From Falsigemmobacter faecalis (GTDB lineage: Bacteria > Pseudomonadota > Alphaproteobacteria > Rhodobacterales > Rhodobacteraceae), in contig NZ_RRAZ01000012.1 of NCBI RefSeq assembly GCF_003863335.1, positions 62,001 to 126,000 of the forward strand: 64,000 nt of DNA, read 5' to 3'. Position numbers and translations under genes: made by a program. Positions 1 through 7,911 of the stretch are shown here, one piece after another. Under the pieces are notes generated by a model. The model had not been told where the DNA came from and searched no databases. It saw only the letters and a program-made list of their open reading frames with translations. Numbering within the stretch: position 1 is the first letter of the stretch; each line of letters starts with the position of its first letter.

Positions 1-341
1 TGGGTGGGGCCGAGGTTTTTATTGGTGCAAAGCCCCAGACGGTAGCCCCCGGCCTTCAGGCTGCTCAGCGCCTCGCGCACACCGGGGTAAAGCCGGGTCT
101 GATCGTGGCGGTAGCAGCCCAGCATAGCGGCCAGCATGACCTCCTGGCGCGCATCTGAAAGGCCGTAATGCGTGCGCGCTTTGGCGATCAGCGCGGGGAT
201 ACCATTGCCGATAAAGCCGATCACCTGGGCCAGGCTGAGGGGGGCAAGCCCCTCATCTTTCAGCACCTGATTGAGGGCGGCGGCGATATCGGGGGCGCTG
301 TCGATCAGCGTTCCGTCAAGATCAAAAACGAGAGAAGGCAT
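1..341 (-). CDS. gph: Phosphoglycolate phosphatase (HAD family), 5' part only
   Basis: The gene reads leftwards off the window edge, so only about 113 N-terminal codons are present. HAD motif I (DLDGTLIDS) lies at residues 7-15, with D7 as the expected nucleophile and D9 as the acid/base. The helical cap follows, and HAD motif II (CTNKN) is near residues 107-111, just before the edge. The family removes phosphate from 2-phosphoglycolate in the cytoplasm, the by-product of Rubisco oxygenation or DNA repair. The ATG at 341 has a GGAG about 8 nt upstream. HAD phosphatases are hard to tell apart by sequence, so the exact substrate is inferred. Confidence 0.85.
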   Translation of the reverse strand, partial: MPSLVFDLDGTLIDSAPDIAAALNQVLKDEGLAPLSLAQVIGFIGNGIPALIAKARTHYGLSDARQEVMLAAMLGCYRHDQTRLYPGVREALSSLKAGGYRLGLCTNKNLGPT

Positions 342-410
342 GGCAGAACTCCGGCGGACCTGCCCATGTTGTGCCCCCTCAGGCGGGGGGCGTAAAGTGA
401 ATTTGCCATG

Positions 411-444
411 AAAAAACCGCGCCCTCCGGGGTGGGAGGGCGCGG
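411..444 (-). terminator. Rho-independent terminator of asd
   Basis: An 11-bp perfect GC-rich stem (417-427 pairs with 434-444) with a 6-nt loop is followed, on the minus strand, by six T residues. It sits 24 bp beyond the asd stop codon. Confidence 0.9.
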
Positions 445-467
445 TCTGTCTTCACCTGTGGCTGAGA

Positions 468-1490
468 TCAGCCCTTTTTCAGGCAGCGTTTGCCCAGCAC
501 TTCAGCGATCTGAACCGCGTTCAGTGCCGCACCTTTGCGCAGGTTGTCCGAGACGCACCAGAAGTTCAGGCCGTTCTCAATGGTATTGTCCTGACGGATC
601 CGCGAGACATAGGTGGCATCTTCGCCGGCCGCTTCGACCGGGGTCATGTAACCACCGGCTTCGCGCTTATCGATCACCAGAACGCCGGGCGCTTCGCGCA
701 GGATCTCGGTGGCTTCTTCCCAGTCGAGGAAGTCTTCGGTCTCAATGTTGATCGATTCCGAATGGCCCACAAAGACCGGAACGCGCACGCAGGTGGCCGA
801 GACCTTGATCGAAGAATCGAGGATTTTCTTGGTCTCAGCGACCATTTTCCACTCTTCTTTGGTATCGCCCGAGTCGAGGAAGACATCGATATGCGGGATC
901 ACGTTGAAGGCGATCTGCTTGGGATAAACGCTGGGTGCGACGTCCTGGCCGATGACGAAGAGGCCCTTGGTCTGGTTCCAAAGCTCATCCATCGCCTCTT
1001 TGCCGGTGCCCGAAACCGACTGATAGGTCGAGACGACAACGCGTTTGATCTTCGCGCGGTCATGCAGCGGCTTCAGCGCCACAACCATCTGCGCGGTCGA
1101 GCAGTTCGGGTTGGCGATGATCATGCGCTTTTTATAGCCGTCGACGGCCTCGGCGTTCACTTCCGGCACGACCAGCGGCACGTCGTGGTCATAGCGGTAG
1201 AGCGACGAGTTATCGATAACCACACAGCCCGAAGCGGCAGCCCTCGGCGCATAGATCTTCGTCGCATCCGAGCCGATCGCGAACAGCGCGATATCCCAGC
1301 CGGTGAAATCGAAAGTGTCGAGGTCCTTAGTCTTCAAAGTTCGGTCGCCGAAAGACAATTCGGTCCCGAGCGATTTGCGCGACGCCAGTGCCACGATCTC
1401 ATCAACCGGGAATTCACGCTCAGCAAGGATCGAGAGCATTTCTTTGCCCACGTTCCCCGTAGCGCCCACGACAACGACTTTGTAGCCCAT
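468..1490 (-). CDS. asd: Aspartate-semialdehyde dehydrogenase
   Basis: A 340-residue NADPH-dependent enzyme that reduces aspartyl phosphate to aspartate semialdehyde, the branch point to lysine/diaminopimelate, threonine and methionine. The N-terminal Rossmann loop GATGNVG is at residues 9-15. The catalytic cysteine is C130 in NPNCSTAQ, and a C-terminal catalytic-domain GAALNAVQIAE stretch is present. Two adjacent ATGs exist; the second (1490) is chosen because AAGGAGG then lies 5 nt upstream, against 2 nt for the first. The length is normal for the family. The gene appears monocistronic, with its own terminator at 411-444. Confidence 0.96.
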   Translation of the reverse strand: MGYKVVVVGATGNVGKEMLSILAEREFPVDEIVALASRKSLGTELSFGDRTLKTKDLDTFDFTGWDIALFAIGSDATKIYAPRAAASGCVVIDNSSLYRYDHDVPLVVPEVNAEAVDGYKKRMIIANPNCSTAQMVVALKPLHDRAKIKRVVVSTYQSVSGTGKEAMDELWNQTKGLFVIGQDVAPSVYPKQIAFNVIPHIDVFLDSGDTKEEWKMVAETKKILDSSIKVSATCVRVPVFVGHSESINIETEDFLDWEEATEILREAPGVLVIDKREAGGYMTPVEAAGEDATYVSRIRQDNTIENGLNFWCVSDNLRKGAALNAVQIAEVLGKRCLKKG

Positions 1491-1589
1491 CATGGCCTCC
1501 TTAAAGACATAAGCCCCGCCGCACGATCGCCGGGGCAGGGAGGGGCTTAACCGAAGGGGACCCCGGGGGGAAGGGGAACTCCGGGAGAG

Positions 1590-1616
1590 CGTCTAACAAA
1601 ATGACGAAAAACACAA
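1590..1616 (-). promoter_or_regulatory. Possible asd promoter
   Basis: On the minus strand a TTGTGT box (1611-1616) and a TAGACG box (1590-1595) are separated by 15 bp, about 100 bp upstream of asd. The same TAGACG -10-like hexamer occurs in the better candidate in front of the atp operon. The short spacer makes this weak. Confidence 0.3.
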
Positions 1617-1691
1617 CATTTCGCCGGTTCGCTCGTCAGATCGCAGCAAAGCGCCGACAGGGGCTGCTTTGAGGCGGGATCTGCATAAAAA

Positions 1692-3980
1692 TCAGGCGTT
1701 CTCTGCCGGGGAGGCCTGATCCTCGGCGGTTTCGGCCGCCTTGTCGTCGTCGATGGTGAAGTGAAATCCCTTGGGCAGGCGCTCTGAAAAGGCGATGTGA
1801 TCGGGGATCACGCCTGGGCCTGCGGTGAAGACCGCACCGCCAAAATGCGGGGTCAGACGGGAGAGACGCTTCAGCCGCTCTCCCGTAAGGTCCTGGTAGA
1901 ATTCCTCAAATTTCGCGGTCGCGCGCAGCTCTGCGATTTTGGCGCGGTGGGCGCGCACCGCATCTTCATGGGCGGCACGGGTTTCGGGATCGGCCATCAG
2001 CCGGTCCCATTCGGCCTGCAGCATCGGCAGGCGGCTGTGCAGGCTTTGGTCCTCAACCACATTGTGGTTCATCCGAAACCAATAATGCAGCCCCTGATCG
2101 CGGTCGACGTGGTTCACCCGGCCCCGGTCGCGTTTCACGAGAAAGCTTTCCGCCGAGCGGACGGCATAATGGTTCAGCTGCACCCAGTCATAGCCCCAGG
2201 TCTCATTGGTCGAGCGCCAGCCGTTGCGGTAAATCTCCTTTGGCATCCGTTTGCCCGAGCCGGTGAGCCAGGTGATGCGGTCCCAAAGATCCGGTCGCAG
2301 CCCCTTGGGGCGGTGGACGCCCAGCTTTTTGAAGATGTCGATATTGCGAAAGAGCGTCTTAAATCCCCAGGCCTGATGCGGCTTGCGGATCAGCTCCGGC
2401 GCGCAGAGCGGGAATTGCCCGACCATAAAGCGGTCCTCAAACTCTGCCACATCACCATTGCCAAACAGCCGCCAGGTCAGCGAGATCATATTCGCACCGG
2501 GGGCGGCCTCCTCCATCGCCGCAAAAAGCGTCGGCAGGCGGCCATCGCCGAGTTTGATATTGATGAATTCATCGACATCCATGCAGATCGCCCAATCCGC
2601 CTGACGGATCACCGGCTCACTTTCCGCAGCCTGAAGCGCGGCGTGCTGCGGCTTCAGCTCGCCGCCCGGCACCCAGGGATTGGCGCGGTGCTGCACCAGG
2701 CCCTTGCGCTGCAGCATCTCCAGCAGGCTATCGGTGCCGTCGGTGCAGTCGTTGGTATAGACCAGAAAATCCGTGACGCCGATGGCGCGGTGCCAGGCCA
2801 GCCATTCCAGAATGAAGGGCGCTTCATTCTTCATGGTGGTGACAATGGCGGTGCGCGGCTCACGGAGGGGCAGAAGGGCGGGGGGCTCAGAAACCGGGGG
2901 GCGCACGGGCTTATGGCCAAGACGTGCGGTCGAGATTTCCAGCAGCACCGGATCCTCAACCAGCGAGGTTTTGGGCGCCAGTTCGCCCGCGCCGCGGTCG
3001 GGGATGCGCAGGGCCATGGCGCGCAGGAAAGGCGCCACCAGGCTGCGGTCCGGCCGGGCATAGGCCACGCGCCGGATGCGCCAGGTTTTCTCCAGCCCCG
3101 CGCGTTCGGGGGCGACGGTCCAGCGCGCGACAGCGTGGCGGGTGTCAAACTGACGGCAGATGTGATCGCCAAAGACAGGCTCTGCCCCCGGACGGATGCG
3201 CCAGGGATAAATGCGCTGCCCGATCAGCAGGATGACGCCCTGCAGGGCCTCGGTGGTGCGGGTGAAAAGATCAGCCTCTCCCGCCGCGCGGGGGGGCAGG
3301 TAGTCGCAGGGATCCAGCAGCGCCACCGCCCGCGCCTGGCGCAGAAAGCGCCATTTCAGCGCCTCGGGCAGGGCCATTTCACCTAAGGGGGAACGGAAGG
3401 GGTCCGGCTCGGGGGGCGTCATACGGTCTTTGCCCGGCGCATCGGGGGCGAGGAACGGGTGGCTTTCAGGCCCGAGATCGGGCTTGCCGGTCGGAAAATC
3501 CGGCTCAACCAGCAGGATGCGCAGGGGGACACCCTGCAAAAGCGCCTCCAGCTCCGCGGCAAAGCGGTCAGTCTCGCTCCCCGGCGGGGCGCGGTTGACG
3601 ATCAGCGCGCCGCTCAGCCCGTGATGCTCTGCGTGCCACAAAAGCCAGTCGCGGATCATGGTGGCGGTCTCGGCCACCCGAAAGCCCAGCACCACATTGC
3701 AGCCCGCAAGAACCCCGCGCTCATCGGGGCTGTCGCCGGGGGGCGCAGCCTCCAGATCGGCGAGCCAGCTTCCGGAGATCTCCCGCAACTCCTTCAGTTT
3801 CGCCGCCCCTGGCAGGGCCGCACGCACCTGATCTTCGGTGCTGCCGCGCCCGAAAATCAGCCGCAGCCGTCCTGGCTCCCTCGCATCCGCGATGCGGTCC
3901 AGCAGCACCGCCCCCGAGGGGCAGGGCTGCGCGCGCAGAGGGCGGCGCAGAAAGAGGGCGGGGTCAGGATTTTGAGGCAT
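1692..3980 (-). CDS. Large glycosyltransferase family 2-type protein
   Basis: A protein of about 762 residues. The C-terminal half, from about residue 375, carries a GT-A fold glycosyltransferase of the Glyco_tranf_2_4 type: TTMKNEAPFILEWLAWH at the nucleotide-sugar end, a DVDEFIN acidic motif near residue 463 and a conserved W-G-F-K-T segment downstream. The first ~370 residues are not recognised; they are Pro/Arg-rich with some Rossmann-like strands and may be a second domain. The role is probably sugar transfer to a surface polysaccharide, inferred from the neighbouring KpsS and Wza/KpsD-type genes. The ATG at 3980 is preferred to an in-frame GTG at 4007, but neither has a strong ribosome-binding site. 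It is divergent from the fused glycosyltransferase gene at 4122. The sugar and acceptor are unknown. Confidence 0.8.
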   Translation of the reverse strand: MPQNPDPALFLRRPLRAQPCPSGAVLLDRIADAREPGRLRLIFGRGSTEDQVRAALPGAAKLKELREISGSWLADLEAAPPGDSPDERGVLAGCNVVLGFRVAETATMIRDWLLWHAEHHGLSGALIVNRAPPGSETDRFAAELEALLQGVPLRILLVEPDFPTGKPDLGPESHPFLAPDAPGKDRMTPPEPDPFRSPLGEMALPEALKWRFLRQARAVALLDPCDYLPPRAAGEADLFTRTTEALQGVILLIGQRIYPWRIRPGAEPVFGDHICRQFDTRHAVARWTVAPERAGLEKTWRIRRVAYARPDRSLVAPFLRAMALRIPDRGAGELAPKTSLVEDPVLLEISTARLGHKPVRPPVSEPPALLPLREPRTAIVTTMKNEAPFILEWLAWHRAIGVTDFLVYTNDCTDGTDSLLEMLQRKGLVQHRANPWVPGGELKPQHAALQAAESEPVIRQADWAICMDVDEFINIKLGDGRLPTLFAAMEEAAPGANMISLTWRLFGNGDVAEFEDRFMVGQFPLCAPELIRKPHQAWGFKTLFRNIDIFKKLGVHRPKGLRPDLWDRITWLTGSGKRMPKEIYRNGWRSTNETWGYDWVQLNHYAVRSAESFLVKRDRGRVNHVDRDQGLHYWFRMNHNVVEDQSLHSRLPMLQAEWDRLMADPETRAAHEDAVRAHRAKIAELRATAKFEEFYQDLTGERLKRLSRLTPHFGGAVFTAGPGVIPDHIAFSERLPKGFHFTIDDDKAAETAEDQASPAENA

Positions 3981-4121
3981 TGCGCAGCGTCCGGGCTCGT
4001 GTCTCACTCAGAGTTGCACCCGGAGCGTTAACGAACCAGTGCGAAAATCAGAACCTGAAGACAAATTCCTGCCGAAATCCGGCGATATCAGGTCAGAAAT
4101 ACAGGCGGAGGCAGGGAACGG

Positions 4122-6365
4122 ATGGTCAGGGACTACAGAATCGGTGCGCTCTGGATCGGCGGCAATCTGAGCTATCTTGAGCAGCTTTGTCTGAAAAGCT
4201 TTATCGATGTCGGTCAGCATGTGGTGCTTTACACCTATGAAGGCATCACCAATGCCCCCGAAGGGGTTGAGATCCGCGATGCCGCGGAGATCCTGCCGCT
4301 GAACGGTTTTCTGCGTCATGGCCGCACCGGCTCGCCGGCCCCGCATGCGGATCTCTTCCGCTATCATATGCTGGCCAAACAGCACGATATGATCTGGGCG
4401 GATACCGATGCCTATTGTCTGCGGCCTTTCACCACAAACAACGGTCATTTCTACGCCTGGGAAAGCGATCATGGCCTGGCCAATGGCGTGCTGGGTCTGC
4501 CCCCCGACAGCGAGACCCTGCGCGGGCTGCTGGACTTCACCTCTGACGAATATGGCATCCCGCCCTGGTTCAGCGCGAAGGAGCAGGATCGTCTGCGCGC
4601 TTTGCGTGATGCGGGCACCCCGGTTCATGCGGCCGACCAGCCCTGGGGTGTCTGGGGTCCGGCGGCGCTGACGCATTTTCTGAAAGCAACGGGAGAGGTG
4701 AAATACGCCCTGCCGAGTGACGCGCTTTACCCGTTCCGCTACCGCGACCGGCGGCAGATGCTGAAGCCGGGGGTGCGGCTTGAGGATTATGTCACGGAAG
4801 AGTGTTTCTCGATCCATTTTTACGGGCGTCGAATGCGGTCGCGGATCTTGTCCGCAGAACCCGGAGGGGTGCCGAGGCCGCGCTCTGTCATCGGGCGACT
4901 GCTGAAGGCCCATGGCATTGACCCGGCGGCCGCCCCGCTGCGCCGACCAGAGGGCGATGCGCCCCCCGCAGAGAATGCCGCAGAGGCTGAGACCTCATGG
5001 CCGCCGCTCTGGTGGCCGGAGGCGGGACAGCGCTCTGTGGCATCGGTCGCGGATGTGACGGGCGTTGCCGTTCCGGAGCTTTTCGACCTTTGGCAGCAGT
5101 TTCGCTGTGACATCACGCTTCTCTCACCCGGGGCGGAGGGGCCGTTCACAGGCGCGGGCCCGGCAAAATCGGCGCGCAGAGAGCTGATCGCCCGCGGGGT
5201 GCCGCGCGAGAAGATCCAGATCCCCGCGCAGCCCGGCGATCTGCGTCCGGTCGATCTGGTGCTGAATATCGCGGGCTTCGGGGCGCGCTGGAAACGGCCC
5301 CTGCCGGAGAGCCTCTCGCGCTCGCTTTGCCACTCCGACACGCTGATGCTCAGTGATATCCGCAAAGGTTCGGGGGCCTGGGGCTGGCTGAAGGCGCTGG
5401 GACCGACCGAGGCGCTGGGCCCCCCGCAGGGAGAGATGACCCGGGTGCAGACGCGCATCGCCCCGCCTGCGGATCAGGCAGGCTGGGCCGGTCTTGCAAG
5501 GGAGCTGGCCGGAAGCGGGGGCTTCTTTGAGGATCTGGGCGAGCACAGCTTTCTTTACATCCCGCGCTCGCCCAAGGTGCTGGTTGTGACCTTCGACAAT
5601 CTCGATATCGCGATGAACAAGCGGGAAGATCGCCGCCCCTGGGGGTTTGATTTCATCGAAAAGCAGGGCTGGGCGATGCTGGGGGTGATGGCCGGTGGCT
5701 GGACCTGGTATCGCGACGGCGCGGTCAGCGCCATGTTTGAGCGGCTCCGTGATGAGGGGTTCTTCAGCCGTTTTGAGCGGGTGGTGTTTTATGGCGCCTC
5801 GATGGGCGGTTATGCGGCAGCGGCGTTTTCCGGCGCGGCACCAGGGGCAGATGTTGTGGCGATCTCGCCGCAGTCGACCCTTGATCGCGGGCTTGTGCCC
5901 TGGGAGAGCCGCTATAAAACCGCCTGGCACCGCGATTTCTCGGGGCCCTTTGGCGATGCTGCCGAGGTCAGCGACAAGGCCGCCAGAATGGTGCTGCTTT
6001 ACGATCCCTTTGAACCGCTGGACGCCCGCCATGCGGCGCGGTTCAGCGGCGATAATGTCATGCGGCTGCCTGCGCCGCTGATGGGGCACCGGCTTGGCTC
6101 GTCGCTTTTGCAGATGGGGGTGTTGACGGAGATCATTCTGGCAGCCCTTGACGGTACGCTGACGCCGCAGGCCTTCCGCACCACCCTGCGCGCGCGGCGG
6201 AGTTTCCCGCGCTATCAGCGCGAGTTGTTTGAGAAGGCCATGGCGAAGGGCCACCGCAAACTCGCCCTGCGCATGGCCGAGCGGGCGCTGCAGCTGACCG
6301 ACAACCGCCCCCTGCGCGTGGCCCTGCGCCGCGCGCGCCGGGAGGGCGGGGGCGGAAGCGCCTGA
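4122..6365 (+). CDS. Glycosyltransferase fused to an alpha/beta-hydrolase-like domain
   Basis: A 747-residue protein with at least two parts. Residues 1-250 resemble the GT32/alpha-1,4-glycosyltransferase superfamily, with LFRYHMLAKQHDMIWADTDA and a DTD metal motif at 94-96. Residues about 290-470 are not recognised but contain Rossmann-like strands. Residues about 490-670 look like an alpha/beta hydrolase: nucleophile elbow GASMGG with S560, an acidic candidate at D628 in LLYDPFEP and H656 in MGHRLG, giving the right order Ser-Asp-His. The C-terminal tail is Arg-rich. There is no signal peptide, so a cytoplasmic role in polysaccharide assembly or modification (deacetylation or acyl transfer would fit) is inferred. 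It is divergent from the other glycosyltransferase gene, 141 bp apart. Confidence 0.75.
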   Translation: MVRDYRIGALWIGGNLSYLEQLCLKSFIDVGQHVVLYTYEGITNAPEGVEIRDAAEILPLNGFLRHGRTGSPAPHADLFRYHMLAKQHDMIWADTDAYCLRPFTTNNGHFYAWESDHGLANGVLGLPPDSETLRGLLDFTSDEYGIPPWFSAKEQDRLRALRDAGTPVHAADQPWGVWGPAALTHFLKATGEVKYALPSDALYPFRYRDRRQMLKPGVRLEDYVTEECFSIHFYGRRMRSRILSAEPGGVPRPRSVIGRLLKAHGIDPAAAPLRRPEGDAPPAENAAEAETSWPPLWWPEAGQRSVASVADVTGVAVPELFDLWQQFRCDITLLSPGAEGPFTGAGPAKSARRELIARGVPREKIQIPAQPGDLRPVDLVLNIAGFGARWKRPLPESLSRSLCHSDTLMLSDIRKGSGAWGWLKALGPTEALGPPQGEMTRVQTRIAPPADQAGWAGLARELAGSGGFFEDLGEHSFLYIPRSPKVLVVTFDNLDIAMNKREDRRPWGFDFIEKQGWAMLGVMAGGWTWYRDGAVSAMFERLRDEGFFSRFERVVFYGASMGGYAAAAFSGAAPGADVVAISPQSTLDRGLVPWESRYKTAWHRDFSGPFGDAAEVSDKAARMVLLYDPFEPLDARHAARFSGDNVMRLPAPLMGHRLGSSLLQMGVLTEIILAALDGTLTPQAFRTTLRARRSFPRYQRELFEKAMAKGHRKLALRMAERALQLTDNRPLRVALRRARREGGGGSA

Positions 6366-6414
6366 AGGAAACGCGGGCAATGTCTTGCAAAGGCCAGCTC
6401 CGCAGGGCGCATCG

Positions 6415-6435
6415 GCCCGGCCCACAGGGCCGGGC
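6415..6435 (+). terminator. Hairpin downstream of the fused glycosyltransferase gene
   Basis: A 9-bp perfect GC stem (6415-6423 with 6427-6435) and a 3-nt loop lie 50 bp after the stop codon. No T-tract follows, so termination strength is uncertain. Confidence 0.45.
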
Positions 6436-6463
6436 GCTTGCCGGATCCTGCGCAGAGGACATG

Positions 6464-6490
6464 AAAAAACCGGCCCGCAGGGGCCGGTTT
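6464..6490 (-). terminator. Terminator of the polysaccharide export gene
   Basis: The stem 6467-6476 with 6481-6490 has a GCAG loop. On the minus strand it runs into a T-tract (A-run at 6464-6469). It lies 20 bp after the export gene stop. Confidence 0.88.
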
Positions 6491-6509
6491 GGATGGCTCT
6501 GATGCCCTG

Positions 6510-7646
6510 TCAGCCGCCTGAGGCCGAGCGCAGGCTGTCGGCTGCCGAGGTCGCCCCTGTCAGCGCGCTGAGCGTTTTTTGCCACTGCACATAGGGCGCT
6601 TCGGTGACATAGACGGTGTCGCCGTCGCGCACCACGAAATCGCGGGCGTGGAACATCCCCATGGGCTGTGTGAGATCAAGCACATAGACCATGCGCTGGT
6701 CGCCCTGCAGATCGCTGCGGCCAAGGACCTTATTGGCGATGCCCGCCGGTTCATTGCGGAAGACGAAGACGCCGGTGGGATCGGCCAGATAGGTGTTGAG
6801 ACCACCGACCTGCGCAATCGCTTCAATGGCCGAGAGGGTGCGGGTGTCAAAGGGCACGCGGGTCTGGGTGCCGGTGGCGCCCAGGGCCACATAGGCGCGG
6901 CGGTCCTCTTCGACGACGATTTTATCTCCCGCGCGCAAAGCGATATCGGCCTGCGGGTTTTCATAGATATCCTGCAGCCAGACCTTGCGGGTGGTCGCGC
7001 CGCGCGTCACCCGGACCTGAGCCACGGAGGGCTGAATGGCGACGCCCCCGGCGCGCGACAGCATCCCCAGCAGTGAGCGGGTCGGGCGCTCAATCGGATA
7101 GACGCCCTGGGCCGCCACGCCGCCTGAAACCGAAACGGTCGAGCCATCTCCTGCCGCGCGCGCGACCATGACCTGAGGATCCGGGGTCTGGCTTTCCAGC
7201 TCTTTGGTAATGGCCGTGCGCAACTGATCAGGGGTGCGCCCGGAGGCTTTCACCCGACCGGCATAGGGCACAAAGATATAGCCCTGATCGTCCACCTGCA
7301 CATCGGTCAGCACCGAAAGACGCTCTCCCGCGACCGAGAGCAGCGGCTCATCTTTGACGTTCTCAAAGATACTGAGGCTCACCACATCGCCGGGATTAAT
7401 GCGATCAGCGGTCACCCGTCCGGCCGCGGCAAAGCTTTGCGGAAAGCTCAGATCCGGCACGACGGCGGTGGCCCGGGTGACACGGTCATTGACCGAGACC
7501 ACAAAGGCATCGCCCTGTTTCATCACGCTGCCGGCAAAAATTTCATTCTTACTTGGCCCTGAACGTGGCAGGCCGCAGCCTGCAAGGGCGATCACACAAA
7601 GGCTCAGCGCCAGAAAGCTGGCCCCGGATCTGACTTCTGATCTCAC
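6510..7646 (-). CDS. Polysaccharide export outer-membrane lipoprotein (Wza/KpsD-like)
   Basis: A 378-residue protein with a lipoprotein signal peptide (hydrophobic run then LAGC; the lipidated cysteine would be C24). A Poly_export domain follows (about 75-170, with GDVVSLSIFENV and a YAGRV segment), then two SLBB-type domains (about 175-350). The family forms the outer-membrane channel for capsule or exopolysaccharide. The start is GTG at 7646 with GGAG 9 nt upstream; a nearby ATG is out of frame and runs straight into a stop. It lies downstream of the kpsS-like gene on the same strand, 265 bp away, across the duplicated kpsS tail. The inner-membrane transporter partner is not in the window. 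Confidence 0.9.
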   Translation of the reverse strand: MRSEVRSGASFLALSLCVIALAGCGLPRSGPSKNEIFAGSVMKQGDAFVVSVNDRVTRATAVVPDLSFPQSFAAAGRVTADRINPGDVVSLSIFENVKDEPLLSVAGERLSVLTDVQVDDQGYIFVPYAGRVKASGRTPDQLRTAITKELESQTPDPQVMVARAAGDGSTVSVSGGVAAQGVYPIERPTRSLLGMLSRAGGVAIQPSVAQVRVTRGATTRKVWLQDIYENPQADIALRAGDKIVVEEDRRAYVALGATGTQTRVPFDTRTLSAIEAIAQVGGLNTYLADPTGVFVFRNEPAGIANKVLGRSDLQGDQRMVYVLDLTQPMGMFHARDFVVRDGDTVYVTEAPYVQWQKTLSALTGATSAADSLRSASGG

Positions 7647-7740
7647 TGCTCGGTCTCCATCGCCGGACCTGTTTTATCTTTTGCGGATAACGCTAACCGC
7701 TTATGGCGTTTCGATCCAGCCCACAATGTCGCAGCCGGAG

Positions 7741-7868
7741 CCGCGCTCAGGTGATGAGATGCAACTGTTGCCCTGGTGCCGCGCAGCCGGTGAACCGGGT
7801 CTCACAGAGATCCTGCGGTGCGGGTATCCTGTCCACCAGCTGTCGCAGCAAAGCGGGCTGCCCGCGGG
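7741..7868 (-). repeat. Degenerate tandem copy of the 3' end of the kpsS-like gene
   Basis: Sequence from 7741 is clearly homologous to that from 7906, at an offset of exactly 165 bp. It begins with an identical 15-mer, CCGCGCTCAGGTGAT, in both copies. Translated on the minus strand in the kpsS frame, the copy keeps SSRG, LRQ, VD, APQD, TGCA, QQL and LIT-stop, and has no internal stop after the real kpsS TGA. It is a remnant or a second tail rather than an independent gene, since no start with a ribosome-binding site was found. Confidence 0.8.
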
Positions 7869-7911
7869 AGGAATGGCCGGGGCCGCCTTTCGGAGAAAGC
7901 GGCTGCCGCGC

